Assembly: GCA_019722365.1 (NCBI GenBank)
Contig: JADFUC010001233.1
Span: forward strand, 1-64,000
Origin: Lithospermum erythrorhizon
Taxonomy: Eukaryota > Streptophyta > Magnoliopsida > Boraginales > Boraginaceae
Direction of reading: 5' to 3'
Length of the DNA stretch: 64,000 bases
The position numbers and the translations under genes are program-made. The notes under the pieces are model-generated. The model saw nothing but the letters and a program-made list of their open reading frames with translations, ran no database searches and was not told the DNA's origin. Positions 23,463-38,500 of this stretch are shown here, in pieces (position 1 is the first letter of the stretch; every line of letters starts with the position of its first letter).

Positions 23463-26400
23463 CAATTTTAGGCCTTAGGAGGGGTCAAATAAGTTGTTTG
23501 AGGTCTGCTTATTGGGTAGAGAAGTAACATCACATGTTTTAATAATGCATACGTCAAACTGTCTGTCACTCTTGTTTTCAGCTCTTTTGGTTTCCCAACT
23601 GAATACTATTTCTATACTACTATATTACTTAATATTTCAATATTGCTTTGTTGGCACTTCCTCATTGGGCATCTGCTGAGTTTCATGATAGTTTTCCTAA
23701 AAAATGTTTGTTCATTTCTGGTTGTTGTACTAAATAGTAGCGTGAGATGCATCAGTTTTCTTGAAGATGAGTCCCCTCTTTGTTGCTTCATTTCATTTAT
23801 TTTAGTATTTTATTTTAACTTTGTGTACAAATAAGAAGAATGGGAATCAATTTGCACAGACATAGAGATGGATTGTTCTGAACTGAGATTTCAATATTGC
23901 AGCATAGTGGTCTATATGTTCTTTTTATAGTGCATCTATAGTAAAAGGATCCTCCTAGACTAGGGAATGTAAGACACACCTTCTATTAATTATTTGCAAG
24001 TATCAAACTAGGCCCAATGATTTAATTACGAGTAATTGCTTTTTAGGATAAAGATCGCGTCAACTCTATTGAAAAAGGAATAATTTCATCATCAAGCTTT
24101 AAAAAGAATTGGGGATCTTGATAGTCATCTTAGAATCATTAAGGATGCTCTAAAGTCCATTCAAGGTGGTTTGTAATGATTAATTTTTTCTCTTTCAACT
24201 AACAATCTATATATATTCTAAATGTGTGTTAAGCCATATTTTTTTCTTTTTTTTAGGATTAAATTGCCCCTCTCAAATAATAATAATTATAAGAAAGGTA
24301 ATTATAATTGAATATTAAACTATATAGTGATATTATTTCATGACAATTATAACTCATTAAAATCCTTAAATGTTATATGACTTTCATTATTCCACCTTTT
24401 GGAATTGCTTATGTTACATTTGTTTTCTGTTGTTTACAAATTATTTTTTTATCACTGTGTATGAATTTGCTAGAAAGATTGTTCACTTGAGAAATCTTCG
24501 ACTTTGACTATGCTCCATGATCATCATTGTAGGAAAGGGGTTTGATTTAAATTTAAGTTGTTTTTAAATAAAAAAAATTCAGAATCGATTCGAATTAAGT
24601 TGTAGAGAAATCACATGAGACTAACATATGGGTTTGAGCTAATTTGGCACTAATGAGATTACGAGATGTTGGTTTTATTCGGTGTATCAATATTAATTCA
24701 TTAAAATTGAATTTGCATGATGTGATTGATGTTTTCTTTGGTTTAATGTAATTACTCTGAGATGGTGTTTTATGCTTGATGAATCACGAGGAGAAATAGA
24801 ACCATTTCATTGAGATAGTACTTGACGATTGAATACTTTTTTTGTTAAGTTTTTGGATAAATATGACTTTCTTAATAGAATAGTGCATAAAAACTAAAAA
24901 TCAACATAAGATGTTCTTACTTACTATTTATTTTTATTTTTTTATTTTTTTATGGTTATAATTACATAAATAATTTTAATTATTTATTTCTAAATATTCA
25001 ATGAAATTTATTAGTCATTCGTTATGCGATTATCTTTGAGGGAAAAACTAAAAGTATTCATTAATTTATATATTATTTTTTTATTTTCAAGGATGAATTT
25101 TACTCAAATTTTATTTCAAAAGTTTAAGGTAGTAAATGTTTTTATTGAAAAAAGATACTATGAACCGTAAACCCCGTAATAAATTGTGTATGTAAATTAC
25201 AATTAGTTTTGAAGAATTTGTTTTATGGTATAGTCATCTTATAATGCATTCTTGCAATTTTTTTATTAATAACTATCATATCTACTTCGTTAAGTATTCT
25301 TTACATAATTGTTTTGAAAAAAGGTATCCAGAAGGGATACGTGTGAAAAAATCTAATTATTATGAAATCTTTAACTTTAGAAAAAAAAAAAAATTGAAGT
25401 ATATATAAAATAAATATTATTGTTTGGCAATGCAGGGGCAACTTAAGATATAATATATAAAATAAATATTTTATATTACTGGGTAGTTCAATAGTCAAAG
25501 AATTTTTTAGTATTACAATTTCAAAAGTATTTACATTATCCTCAACATAATATATTTGTTTTTATGAAGATTTTAGTCTTACAGATAATCATTCTTTCGC
25601 GAAATTAAAAGTTAACATAATGTCCACGTATAGAGGCGAAATATTTCTTTATTTTACGAGAGAAGTAATCCGCAAAAATTAAATAATATATATTACAATA
25701 TGTCATCATAGAAAATATTTTTTGTATGGATTTTCACTACAAAGGTAATCATAAATCAGCGAAAAAACACGATTAAATCAGCATTCGGCTTAGCTTTCTT
25801 GAGATTTCACATGTAAACTCTTTTAAGTTTATTCTCTTCACTAACTGCGTTCTATTCATATAACTTCTATATAAGTATGTCTAAATAAATCAGAAAATTA
25901 AATGAAATTTGGAAAGTAATTGCCTTGTAAGCACCTTGAAATGCTTGTATATGTTGAGCAAAAATACTTAACTAACTATTTTCTATTTATTTTTTTTAAC
26001 ATTATATAAAGAGAGATTGATTGTTTATATATTTCCTAGATAATACTTTTATCTTTTCCTAAAAAAATTTAAACATATACATGTTGTTTCTTTGATTCAT
26101 GATAATAACTTAATATAATTATATTTTCATATATTCTCTAAATAAAATATAATTATCTTTGAAAAAAGTTCGAGAAAGAATATAATCATATCTATATCGT
26201 ATAAATTATAAACTCAATTAATAGACATCGCTTTGCTTCTTTAATTTTCACAAAAATAAAACTTTATTATTTCAAAAGAAATAAATTTAATAAGTGACAA
26301 AAGATGTTAAAGTTTCAATTAAAGATTAACCACGTGATTGTTATTTTATATATAGTCCATGAAAAAAGAAAGAAACAAATCAAAATAAATAAAATTTTTT

Positions 26401-26869
26401 GCGCATTTTTGTAGAGCAAAATATAAATGCTTGTAAATGCCCATAAATGAATTATCAATGTGAAAAATAAGGTTTGTCGGCTATCATTTGGAATTGACAC
26501 ATATTAAAATTTGAACAAACTAAGAAAAATAAAATAAATAGTTTAATAAATCTTATATTTGATAAGAATACTCTTATGGATTCTTATGATCAAGTAAATA
26601 TTGAATTACAACACACAACTAAAGTTATGGTCAACGAAAGATATTAATTAACTCAATACATTATTAGAGGCGTATGCAGTGGTGTCTTCTTTATTTATTT
26701 CGGCTTATTCTCTTACGTAATCAAATAACAAGCCCAAAAACATCTGAAACTTCAGATAGAGTGCTTTATTGATGTCTTTATTTAAGGCGCTTCGTCTTTC
26801 GATATTCATTTCGATAACGTATATCTGGCATTATAAATATTATATTCCATATTTTTTAATATACATTAT

Positions 26870-27290
26870 TTTATTAATATTGCAATAATTATATTTCTTC
26901 TTAAAAATATTTTTATTTAATTTTTTTAATATTAAAATATTATTTGCACCAATAACCAATTAATAATATTTATTATTGTAATTTTTATTTGGCTAGACAC
27001 GAAATAAATTATGCAATATTAAAAAATATTTTTATTTAATTAAATTTATAATTATATTTTTATTTTAATATTAAATATTATTTTCTTCAATATTGTTAAT
27101 ACTTTTATTATTACTAATTTTATTTGGTTAGACCACCGAAATAAATTATGCAATATTAAAAATAGAGTTTATTTAATTTAATTTATAATTATATCTTTTG
27201 TTTTAATATTAAATATTATTGTCGATATTATTAATGACTTTTATTATTCATAATTTTTTATTTAGTTAGGTACAAAATAAATTATGCAAT
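26870..27290. repeat. Tandem array of a ~136 bp AT-rich unit
   Basis: The marker AAATAAATTATGCAATA recurs at about 27,001, 27,138 and 27,273, spaced about 137 and 135 bp apart. It is preceded each time by TTTAT TTGGTTAGAC-like or TTTAGTTAGG-like sequence. A partial further copy begins near 26,870. Three-plus copies with equal spacing resemble a small satellite-like array. Confidence 0.75.
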
Positions 27291-27348
27291 AATATATACA
27301 AGATAAAGCTCAATGCGTACCAGTAACTTTGTGAGTTATCATCCACAA

Positions 27349-27365
27349 ATATATATATATATATA
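27349..27365. repeat. (AT)8 microsatellite
   Basis: An uninterrupted AT dinucleotide run lies just right of the 136 bp array. Confidence 0.85.
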
Positions 27366-30198
27366 GTTACATATTAGATCTGATTGAATCCAAATTTTTG
27401 CCATAAATGTTGAATAAGATGGGTTGCTTATTTGTGATGTCATAACTTTATCATGAAGTTCGGCTCGAAAATGCGAACATGCTGTACAAATTGTGGTAAA
27501 ACAGTAGTAGTATATTGAAATGAAGAACTTGGGCGGTTAGTGTTTGGTCGTACCATTACAAGTCCTTGATTATGCAGCATAATTAACTCTTTCATCTTCA
27601 CTAACATATTATGTAATATGATACATGCCCTAAATAATAGATTGATAAATCATTCTTTATTTAGTTATATTTATATTTTTTAATGTATTTAATTAAATTA
27701 AAGCCAAATAAAAGGAATAAAAAAATATTTAAATGAGGAGGTTGCATGTATATATTAGAGCAAACCAAAGCAAATGATCAAATGAATAGCAATTAAAGAA
27801 TGCAATAGGGCCCATTAGCCATGGATTCGAATGAGTGCGAAATAAATCGGGCAATCTTTATCAGATTGAGGGAATTTGAAGAATGACTAGAATACACACA
27901 CATTATTAAGGCGTCTTATTCATTACAAATGGACACTATTGTACTTGGCCTTAGATCAAAATAAATGTAAGATATCTTATTTCATTCTATTATTATTCTT
28001 TATCTATTAGAATAATACTTATAATTAGTTTAAACATAAACAAATGATTACTAATATAGATCATATTATATTGAGAAACCAATAACTAAATATAGATATT
28101 CAATAAAAATATTTAAAGCATATTTTCCATGATTTACTAGTAAAATTGAAATGATGTTACATTGATTCTTATGATTGTTACAGAGCAATTATTGATTCAG
28201 GAGTATCATCAATTCAGTTTAAGTTCTCTTAAAAGAATATGCATTTCATTATCTGTTGACACTTAGTTGCTTCATAAGAAGATGGTACAAATTTTGTAAC
28301 ATTAAAAGAATGGTATGGCTTCTGCCAGTAGGTGACCACTTGCAGATGCCCTATTCTTGTGATTAGTATATGTCCTAAGTCTTAATTTTGCTCAGTACAC
28401 TTTTGTTAGATGTAGTACATTGTTTATTGGGTCAATTTCGAAATAGGCTCTATGTTATTACGGGGATAAGATAGCATACTATCCAACTTTTTTATCTCGA
28501 TTAGGTGGGAGTTTCTTCAGAGGCATTGTGACATGTTGATGTGTTGTTGTAGTAGATTGTTTACATTTCATTCAAAGCAGCCATCTGCAATTTGGGATAG
28601 AAGACACATAATTCTGCCTTGTAAAGAACGAAATTAGTAGCTCAAACAAAACATTAGAGGGTCAAATTATTATCTGAAATATCAATGAAATTTGGTTGTA
28701 GGTTTGTTTTCTCTCCTTGATCTCTATTCACTCAAGTTTGTTAGGCATTACTAAAATCAGACCTTGAGATCATTTGCGTGTAATGTTTCTAATTTCTCGA
28801 GACATAATTATCAATTTCAAGCTTGTACCTAAGTAATTGGTTATTTTGAATTACAATATAATTTTTATATTTCAAATATTGCACATGAAGAAACCTTTTA
28901 TTGATGTGTGTTAAGAATTCATGGTCTAAAACTAGTTGGCAATATAAAATTAAGAGTAGTTCAATATATTATAAATTTAACTAGAATATCTTGTGAGACA
29001 TGACTCCTTAATATTTTCTTGTACGTATAATTATCTATATTAACAACATATGTATATTTATTCGCACCTATTATGACTTGGTATACCAGTAAGATCAGGA
29101 TTGATTATAATATTGTGTTTAGAATTCATAAGTAATTTTTAGTAGAGTAACTTAATATCTTGTAAACTGACTTAGGAAAGTATTTGTAATCCTAATAAAG
29201 AACATGGTAAACTATATGGATAAACTACTAACATACAGTGACATACCTTATAAGTTGCAGTGTTATACTACTAGATCACGATTAGTCAAGAGATAAAAGC
29301 AATTTATATCAATTTCAAAGAGGTTAAAATAATAAGATGCTCTAGACATGTGTAGACTGTAGTTCGGCTCTTTGACTAGGAAGAAAGTTGAATATTCAGT
29401 AAAATTATTATAGTCTTACATTTGAAATTACTTCCACAATATCACGTGATAATATTAATTGTATACCAACTTACTTTTGTCCTATTTCCAGGCAAATACT
29501 TTAATATTGTGTTCTGTTTGACCATGTAACTAATGGTCCATTCACATTGAACAACTTAATCTAGTTTGAGGTCTTAGATGATACCCGATAAAAAGAGATT
29601 GTTATCGTCAAGTTAATTTTACAAAAAATTGTTTTGATTATTCAAAAATAAATTAGAGAATGCATAATTAGATGCATTATACACATAATCATTGAAGAAA
29701 GAATCACCATCTCACTAATATATATAACGACAAACATATGATATTGAAATTTCTTTATTGTCGTCAGTGATTCCGAGTAAAAATCTTATAAATTTTAATA
29801 TGATATATATGACAATCAACTTTTCAATTATTTCATCTATGTGATCAACAAAAAAATAGATTCCGAATTAGGCTGAAGATATTATGAAGGAGAACTTGTC
29901 CTATAATGAATATATATGTCAAAACATATAATGTTATTATTATTATATGGTCATGAACTACTTCAATTATCCTAAATTATTTATGACAATAAAATTATTA
30001 TTATTATTATTATTTTTAAATCATGGTCTCGCTACGATGAGGCTCAAATTTTGAGCATACAAGTCATTTGGAAGGCATTCTAACTCTTAAGAATTTCGAT
30101 GTTACTCTCATGAGAACTTTAATTTATGACACTAAAATTATATATGTTATAATAATCAAATATATATTTCAGTATATTTTATCTTGAAAATTATTATA

Positions 30199-30366
30199 TA
30201 CTCGCTCCCTCCCTCCATCACAACTAATTAAGTTATCCAATTTGATTTTTAATTGTCAAAACTAACAAATTTTAAGTTTTATTTTTAATTGATATCATAC
30301 ACATATAATTTGTTATTTTTTATCATTGAAAACATATTGGACTATATTTTAAGGATTAAGGGAGTA
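30199..30366. mobile_element. Stowaway-like MITE
   Basis: The left end CTCCCTCCCTCCATCAC and the right end ending AAGGGAGTA are inverted and flanked by TA. CTCCCTCC is the Stowaway terminal signature. The body is ~165 bp, AT-rich and non-coding. The inner part of the terminal repeat is imperfect. Confidence 0.6.
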
Positions 30367-30949
30367 TATGTTTGGAATACAATGAAATAAAGCTAAGGCA
30401 CATTTCTTAGTATTGTATGTGGTGAAAACTATTTTACACACCTGGTCTTCTCATACAGTCATACTGAGCATTGAATTATACCATGTTAACAATTGAAGAG
30501 AAATTATAATAATGAATATATAGATGGCGATAAACTACTAGGTAGATAGGTTTCTTAGCAAAGGAAAAACTATTTATCTCGACATTAATCAATCATATGG
30601 TCCAGTTTATATCAAATCGATGTTTGAATAATGGTCAAACAAATTAGTTTGTTGTGGGTCATTATATAATTTCATTTCGTTGGTATTTCACATGGTGTGT
30701 GGGTGCATACTCTCCATTTTAATCATTTTCTAATTTTCTCATGTGAATTTAGAAAATGAGCACCTGAAGGCCCACATGGTAACATGAAACAGATTCAAGG
30801 GTGCATGCAAAGGTGAAATATAGTAACACACAGTAGACATAGAAAATTTATCAAAAAAAATAATTAAATTGATAAGGCAATTAATGTCCAATTAATAAAG
30901 GGGTAGTCACTAAAAAATGTCACGTGGTGATTAGAGGTTACTAGATTAA

Positions 30950-32900
30950 GCGCAAATTTAAATCAAACCCTTGATCGAACCGGGGTTCCGTGAAATCAAG
31001 TCCGTGGAATTAATCGAGTAAAAAATAAAAGGGTTTCTACATTAATTAACCCAAAAATTGAAGGCTACAGAAATAAGGTTAAAACTTGATGCTGCATTAA
31101 ATTTCAATTAAAATTGAGGCTCGAAAATCCCTAATTTTATTGATTAAAATAAACCATATGGAACATTCAAAGCCACGTAGCTCGAAATGAAGAATCTAAA
31201 ATCGCGAGGTTTAAAATGAAAGGTTCCAAAATCTATGTGGTTCAAAATCAAAGCTACGAAGTTATGTGGTCCCAAATCGTATTTCTAGATTTAGGTAATG
31301 GTGCAAAATCAAGAAACCAAAAGGTCGGGGGTCAATAAAGAAAGAAATATTTTGACCTAGAAAGAATCCGGAACCTTCTTTTTATGTGAAATAGGTGCCC
31401 AAAATGATTACTTGGAGGAAAAGTACTTCTAAATTACACGACAGTTAGGATCTTTGCATGTAAAAAGTCAGCCAGTCGAATGCGTGATCACTTTTGAAAT
31501 CAAACGGCTGTCGAGCTGGCGTTGGTAGGAAACCTATACCCCCCATTTGACGAAATATTCATTTCACCGATTCCATCAACAATTCAGCCAAAAATCCATG
31601 ACAGCATTAAAACTTTTAAAAAACACACCTGAAACGCTTTGAAATATAGAGTAAAGCGGCGAAGTTTACTACAGCGTGAAATGAAGCAAATGCGGTGGGT
31701 GGAAAACACCTCAAGGTGAAAAGCCCAAAACAGCGCTGAAATTAAGGATTATTGCACAAAGCGCAATAATTCTTTAAGTTAGAAAGCAAAATCGTGAAAT
31801 CGGCGAAAGTTTCAAAGCGGCCCCGGGAGATGGGCTACGTAGCCCCTAATTATTCAAAAAACTTCGGATGAACATCAATAAATCTCATGTTTGATTCATC
31901 AAATCCCGGATATAGGAGGAATGTGGTTTTAGTCCTTTTGTAAATTTGGATTAAGCGAGGAAGCTTAATTTCTTCAAAGGCCGCTGCTCCCAGTTGATCG
32001 ATGCTCGTCAATGAGTTGGAGAAGCTCCGCTTCATACTAATCATCGGCTAAATGTGTTAAGGCCGGATTGTAGTAAAAGCTAGAAATAACTTGTTGCTTC
32101 AAGAAGCTTCATGAGAGTCAGTAGAATCATTTAAGTCGGTAGCGGGGTCAAATCTCTATTCGTCCAAAGTGAGGCCCGAATCTGTTAAGTCATGAGTCAA
32201 TATCACTTAAATGCAAACCTGCAGCCAATGGCCTTTCTGCAAAGGCTGGCGTAGCACAAGCAAAAAACATGACCTTGACTTAACCTAACTTTCTATCGGC
32301 TCATATGGCTGGTCACATCAATCAAGTGTCGTAAGGCTGCAGGATTCATCGAACGAAAATAAACATCATTCTTAGAGTCATGCAAAAGTAAATCGAAGTC
32401 CCACTAGTAATACTCAAAGCAAATTAAAATAGCTATGGCAGCTTACTTGATAAGTCATCCAATTTAAGTAGACCAAAAGATGGTCAATACAACCCAGCAG
32501 GGGAATGCGCTACTGAACAAGAACCGGTTGGTAATAAAGTCAGGGGCGGGTCTGGTCAGTGGCCCAGGACTGGCGTATCAGAGATTCGTAGGCCTTAATC
32601 CTCAAAATCAGAGTTAAATCAGTAAAATCAAAATCAGTCAGTACCGGTACCGAGTCGAGTTGGTCGAGTCCAAATTAAGCCAGAGGCTCGTACTGACTCT
32701 GTCGAGGGAGCCTTATCCGTCAAGGAATCAAATCAGTAAGTCGAGGCTTCTCCGAGACCAAACGTCAAACTCGAGTCAAGCGTCTCGCAGTAGATGAATC
32801 AATGACATGAATTTCATGGTTTAGACGGTGAGCTCTTCGATTTAGTATGGCACTACTTGTTTGAGAATTTTTCTACGGTGGATGTACTCCAAAGATAGAT
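30950..32900. other. GC-richer unassigned block
   Basis: Base composition differs clearly from the AT-rich flanks, and words such as GTCGAGTC and AAATCAG recur. A 64-codon minus-strand frame at 31,850-32,044 has no recognisable motif. The block looks like an inserted, decayed repeat, but no LTR, terminal repeat or enzyme domain is visible. Confidence 0.3.
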
Positions 32901-35534
32901 AATAAAAATTCTTGCATTACACCACACACACTAACTTTCAAGGAAATATTTAAATGGTCAAATGTTAAAAAATATTTTTCTTTCCTTTTATCCTAAAATT
33001 CGGATTAATCCCTTATTTTTATATATTTATTTATGGTCTGCATATTACTAATTATGGTATTAGAGAAAGAATAATCACATTTATCCATACAAATACGATC
33101 AAGTCTATGATGGGTATTTTCGCCAATTACATTAAGAATAGAATATTATGAATTCTTACTTTATTACCTTTGATTTTAGAAAAATTCCTTTGACCGTCCA
33201 TGTTGAACATGATCCAACTCCGATAATGAACATATAATGACTTGAATAGTTGAATTGGTTGGTGCCATTATAGTTTGTTGGATAAGCCTAATAGCCGACC
33301 ACACGTCCATACCCATATGGCCATATGGGTCATATGAACAATGAAAAGAGCCTTAGGTGCTAACATTCATATAATGGTAGGCTAGCTAGCCTTGGATTGA
33401 AATTCTTAAATGTCGATTTAAAAATATGGTAGATAAATTTAAGCAGCAATATATTTTGTTATTAAAATCGTAATAACTCTTCGCGTTTATTGAAATTTAT
33501 TCCACATTAAATCGAATTTATTAATTTACATGAGATTACCGTAAAAATCTGAAAGCTTAATGTATCGAATATAGTTAAATAAATTAGTTTGAGCAATCTA
33601 AACAATAACAAAAGCTTCGATGCTCAACTATCTTCGTTATGATGAGAAGATTAGAATGATTGAGAATTTGGGAGTTGGCTTAAAGCGTGTCTTACAAATT
33701 GAATGATTAGCATGTCGTAATTGAATGATTTTTTTTATTAGTTTAGTAATAGTTAGTTTTGAATATTTATTTGATTAATTTCTTACCAATTTAAATACTG
33801 AATCTAAATAGAAGATATACATTTTTTCTATTCTAGAGATATTCTATTATTTACATAAAAATAATAAGGGGAATATAATAGTTTAATTATATTTTTGAGG
33901 CAGGCGTTTACAGCGATTTGAGGCCAGAGCGTTCTTTCTTCCTTCTCGATTTCTCACAAATCCGCTGTGCTTTCCTCCTGATTGTTGATGAGCTTAACCA
34001 CTTTCAAATAACAATATGTAGCGAACATGCGTATTTATGTAAGGCCCCCGATTCACAAATGCCGTCAAGGATTCCATTAATACAAAATCAAGTTATTAGC
34101 TATACATCACGATTTTCAAATCGTACGAGGCCGATTATAAGGATTTCACGGTATAAATCGGTAACTTCACCCGTTTGAATCACTTTCGATTTGTTGTTAA
34201 CAACTTAACTAAACCAAATAAAAGTACACATGACTTTCGCTTAACTTTGTGGGTTATTAGAATAGATCGTTTATTTGCGTTTATGTGATATTTATATTAC
34301 GTTTAATTAAAGTATAATACATACAAACAATACATATGAAGCAATAATCAGTATAACGTAAAATGTCGCGTAAAATATAGCATGTGATCTTTATGCCCAC
34401 ATTACACTATGTTAAACAAAGCTAAACTTATTTATTCCTGCAAAATATATAAACACGAAGCCTAAACTTATTATTCCAATATACACACCCAATAGTATTT
34501 TTTTTAGGGCACAATAGCCAGAACATAATTTCTGTAACTACTACCTTACAAATAAAGGGGGCAAAATGAGGTGAACTTTTACCACTTCAGCTAGTATTGT
34601 ATATGGATTCAGAAAACAAAGAGCACTATGTCTGCAAAACCTCAACTCTCCCATTTAGCTTCTTTAATGTGCGGTTTCAGGGCGCTCAGGTCAAGTGCTC
34701 CGGTTTATTTAAGTAGGATTTGATACTCAAAAGTTTAATTTGAACTATATCAAAATATCTAAAGTTGTGGGTTTAACTTCGAGAGGGATGACCAGGCTGA
34801 ATGAATAGGGCCGAGAGACAGAGACCTTGTATTCATATAGACGACCAGTTAGTGGCATAAGAATTGGTTTAGTTTGGTTTATTAACCGCAATTTATTATT
34901 GAATTTAGTTTTTATGCTATTTACCATTGTGGAATTGTATTATTTTGTGACCCTTGTTATTAAATTTTGAGAACACTAGCTATTATTGTCTTTTCTTAGA
35001 TAGCAATAGACCCTTTTGAGCATTATATGATTGCAGCCTCTAAGAATGCATTGAAGTTTTTGTAATATTATTCATACAATTGGTCTATTGTATTTGAAGT
35101 AAACAATATCTTAGTATGAAATAGAATTAAGAGTATACATTCGTGTTTGTCGATATGCTTAATCGAGTTACATGCTTATATGGTTAGTAATAATTATTGA
35201 ATAATGTAAACGGTTTCTTTTAGTTGAGACTAATGAATTCTTATCGTTTAACCCGAAAAAGTTTAGCTCTTTAGAGGATTAAAATATAATATTTAGATGA
35301 TTATAACTACTGAGTTGTGTCATTGGAACATTATGGTTGGAGAAAAGTGTTGGTAGTAAAAGCATTTGATTGAGTTAGAAAATGATCCTTACCGGGGGAG
35401 TTTGAGAGATTGAGAAGTTAATAATAGGTGAGGAGTTTAATGACAAAAGGATGTGGGAGTTATCTTAATAGTTTATTGTGGATGAAAGGATTAGTTGAAC
35501 TGAATTGGTGGATCCTCTCTTGCCGACAGCATCA
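32901..35534. other. Intergenic region upstream of TSR1
   Basis: No conserved coding segment is visible. A frame at 33,918-34,178 does not resemble a known protein. The TSR1 promoter must lie in the right part, but I see no clear TATA box. Confidence 0.5.
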
Positions 35535-38500
35535 ATGACGGGAGCTCGTACTCAAGTCAACAAGTCTCATAAAACTCGATTCGCTTCCAAATCCTCTCGT
35601 AATGTTCACAAAATTCCCCTTAAAGGTATCTACTGTAACTCCGTTCAATTTTTTGTTCAAATTTCTTTCCTTTCTCTATTGTCACTATATCATATATAAG
35701 GAGAACTAATGTAGTGTATTGTCTCCTGATAAAGAGAAGAGCAAAATCTCAAAATCGGACCGGAATGCGGGAAAAGTCGGTCGAGCATCTCGGTTTCAGC
35801 GCAATAAGATGGTCAGTCAATTTCCTAAGAAGTTCAAATCAACAAGTGAATAACCTTAGATTTTTGCTCTCTTTAATTTATGATTAATGGTTGAGGTCTG
35901 ATAAATGAGTTCCGTGTTTGTAAGTAACAGTGGACAATGCAATTTACAGTTAAGGGAGCAGAAACGAGCTGCACTTTTGAAAGAAAAGAGGGCTTCATCA
36001 GGATCAACGAGTGCACCTCGTGTTATTGTACAAAATCTACATTGACTATGATAGTGGTTAAAAAATAAAGAAAATAGTGGATTTTTAACATATGTCATCC
36101 TGTGTTTATGCAGGTTCTTTTTGGTCTCTCTGAGTCGGTGAATCTAAATGTACTAGAAAAAGACATTGTCTCGTTGTTATCAGGAGAAGGAAATGGGACT
36201 GCATTTCCAGCTGTTGTGTCATCAGAGTACAAACTAAGAACTACGGTAGTCACCCTATCATGAATTCCTTTTTATAGGTGCTTCTGATTGTTTTTTTGCT
36301 AGTATGGGAGCTTCACTAGCTATTGGACATCATGTTATGTCCTCCAACTCTATTCTAGTGGGAAGTTGTCGTTTTGCTATAATTTATTGAATGCATCACG
36401 GGATCTGGTGTATTGAGTTAAAAATAGCTTCAAAAATCCCACTTAAATTGAGATGGGAATCGTATTAAGTTTCATGACATTATTAATACCTTTGGATTTA
36501 ATTCATATTAAATTCTAGATCCTAAGATAATAAAATTCACTCATCAATCCAGCCTTTTGAATTTGATTATGGAGATTTAAGAGCATTACTTTCAATGTAT
36601 ATGTAGAGCTATTTCTTGTCGATTATTTCTGAAGTGGGTCGATAAATCTCAGACATTCCATGGAGTTCATCATTTTAAAAAAGGTTTGACCATAAAGAGC
36701 TAAATGTTTTTTTGCTGTCAGGTCTTGAAAGCACCACATGGGGATTTAGTAGGCTGCATGGAAATGGCCAAGGTGCTCCTTTGTTTCTTACATCTCCAAT
36801 CTGTGGTTGCCATCTTTCAATACTCTTCTTCACTTTTTGTTTGGACTTTGTTTGTGTAGGTTGCTGATCTGATTGCTTTTGTTGCATCTGCTGGCTCCCT
36901 TAGTGGTCAAGACAGTGATCATCCTTATATTGATTCCTTTGGATCACAATGCCTGTCTGTTTTTAGAACACTTGGTCTGCCAAGCTCTGTTGTTTTGCTT
37001 CGTGTAAGCATTTTCATGCCATTATATAGTTGTACTATTCCTTCTGTCACAATAACTGGAAACAAAGCCTAACATATGATACATATTAGGACCTACCCGA
37101 TGAATTAAAGCAAAGACATGATATCAAGAAGGGGTGTATCTCTACCCTTTCTTCGGAATTTCCAGAGGACTGTAAGTTTTATACCACAGATACCAGAGAT
37201 GAATTGCACAAGGTGATTCTTCTTAAATTAATCTGTTTACAAATTATGATTTTATTTTATAGATTGTGACTGTTTCATTGTCTGTTTGGTGGTGTAGTTC
37301 ATGTTTCTTTCAAGGGAGCAAAGGCTCACAGTTCCTCACTGGAGAAACCAGCGTCCTTACTTGATGTCTCAAAAGGTCTAATTTTATTTATTGTAATTAT
37401 ATAACCGAATCTATGCTATATAACTTGTGAGCCACTGTTCATGCTCACATTTATAAATTGATTGGTCTCATTATGCGATTAACCTGGAGTTGTAACAGTA
37501 TCATATATAAAGAATCCTTGAGATGTTCATGTAAATTCATTCTTGGGGGTTTACGACCTGGCAGGTTTGTTTGGTTTCTGAAGATAGCAGTCCTGGAAAA
37601 TGTACTCTACTTCTCACTGGGTATCTTCGTGCTCGCAACTTATCAGTCGATCAGCTGGTAGTCCCTACTCCCCATGTCCTCTGTAATTTATTTATTAGTA
37701 ATCAGTTCAATCCCAACATATTTTTGGACCAGGTTCATGTTGCAGGTGCAGGGGATTATCAACTATCCAAGATTGAATTACTCAAAGATCCTTGCCCATT
37801 GAGTGTAAGAAAAGGAGATTCGATGGATTCAGATGACATATATAATGAACAGGTAATTTCTATTAATTGAGTGGATGTGTACAACTTTTCTTTTCATGAT
37901 GGTGTGTGTTTGTTCATGTTGTTATGTTTATAAACTTTCTTGACATCAAATATACCTTTTTCTAAATTTTCATTATGTAAAAATGAAACTAGTTATCTTT
38001 TTCACCATGTTACAGTTGAATAAATAAAAAGAACTCTGGGCAGCTCAGTCAGTAGAAGCTAGATGTCTAGAAACTTCTCCTTTGAGTAGTGGGGTAACTT
38101 TTTACTTTACACCAATTTTATGCATGACATTATATTTTTTGTTAATTTGAAGGGTGGTTAGTATCGCTGTCTCTTTGATAGACCCTCGGGGCTGTCAACC
38201 CACCAGGCTCCAACCCCTGCTTGACTTGCTTGATTTCGTACAATTTATCAATTCAAGCTCAATCTAGGACTTTGACTTGTTTCTCTTTGCAAGCCATCTG
38301 ACTTGTTTGAAACATTTCACATATTTAACACATATTTTCAATTCAAAATACAATGCATTTGAAATAAGATTTGGTACTACACCATTCTAATTTTACGAAC
38401 TCTGGAAGCTAATAGATGAATATGTTCCTCCAATGAAAACATTATCATACAAGTTCTTACTTTGATATTTTGTTGTCCTTTCTCTTATAATATATCAGGT

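Larger units (their letters stand above)
23463..30198. other. AT-rich intergenic DNA
   Basis: This is mostly very AT-rich sequence without conserved coding segments. It contains a ~136 bp tandem array and an AT microsatellite, listed separately. The stretch 28,400-29,600 is slightly less AT-rich and may be old repeat DNA, but I cannot name a family. Confidence 0.5.

Noticed and set aside
31850..32044. 64-codon minus-strand frame in the GC-richer block
   Set aside because: No recognisable domain, splice context or conservation signal.
38041..38110. A-box-like CAGCTCAGTCAGTAGAAGC in a TSR1 intron, possible SINE
   Set aside because: No convincing B box at the right distance and no tail; only a weak resemblance.
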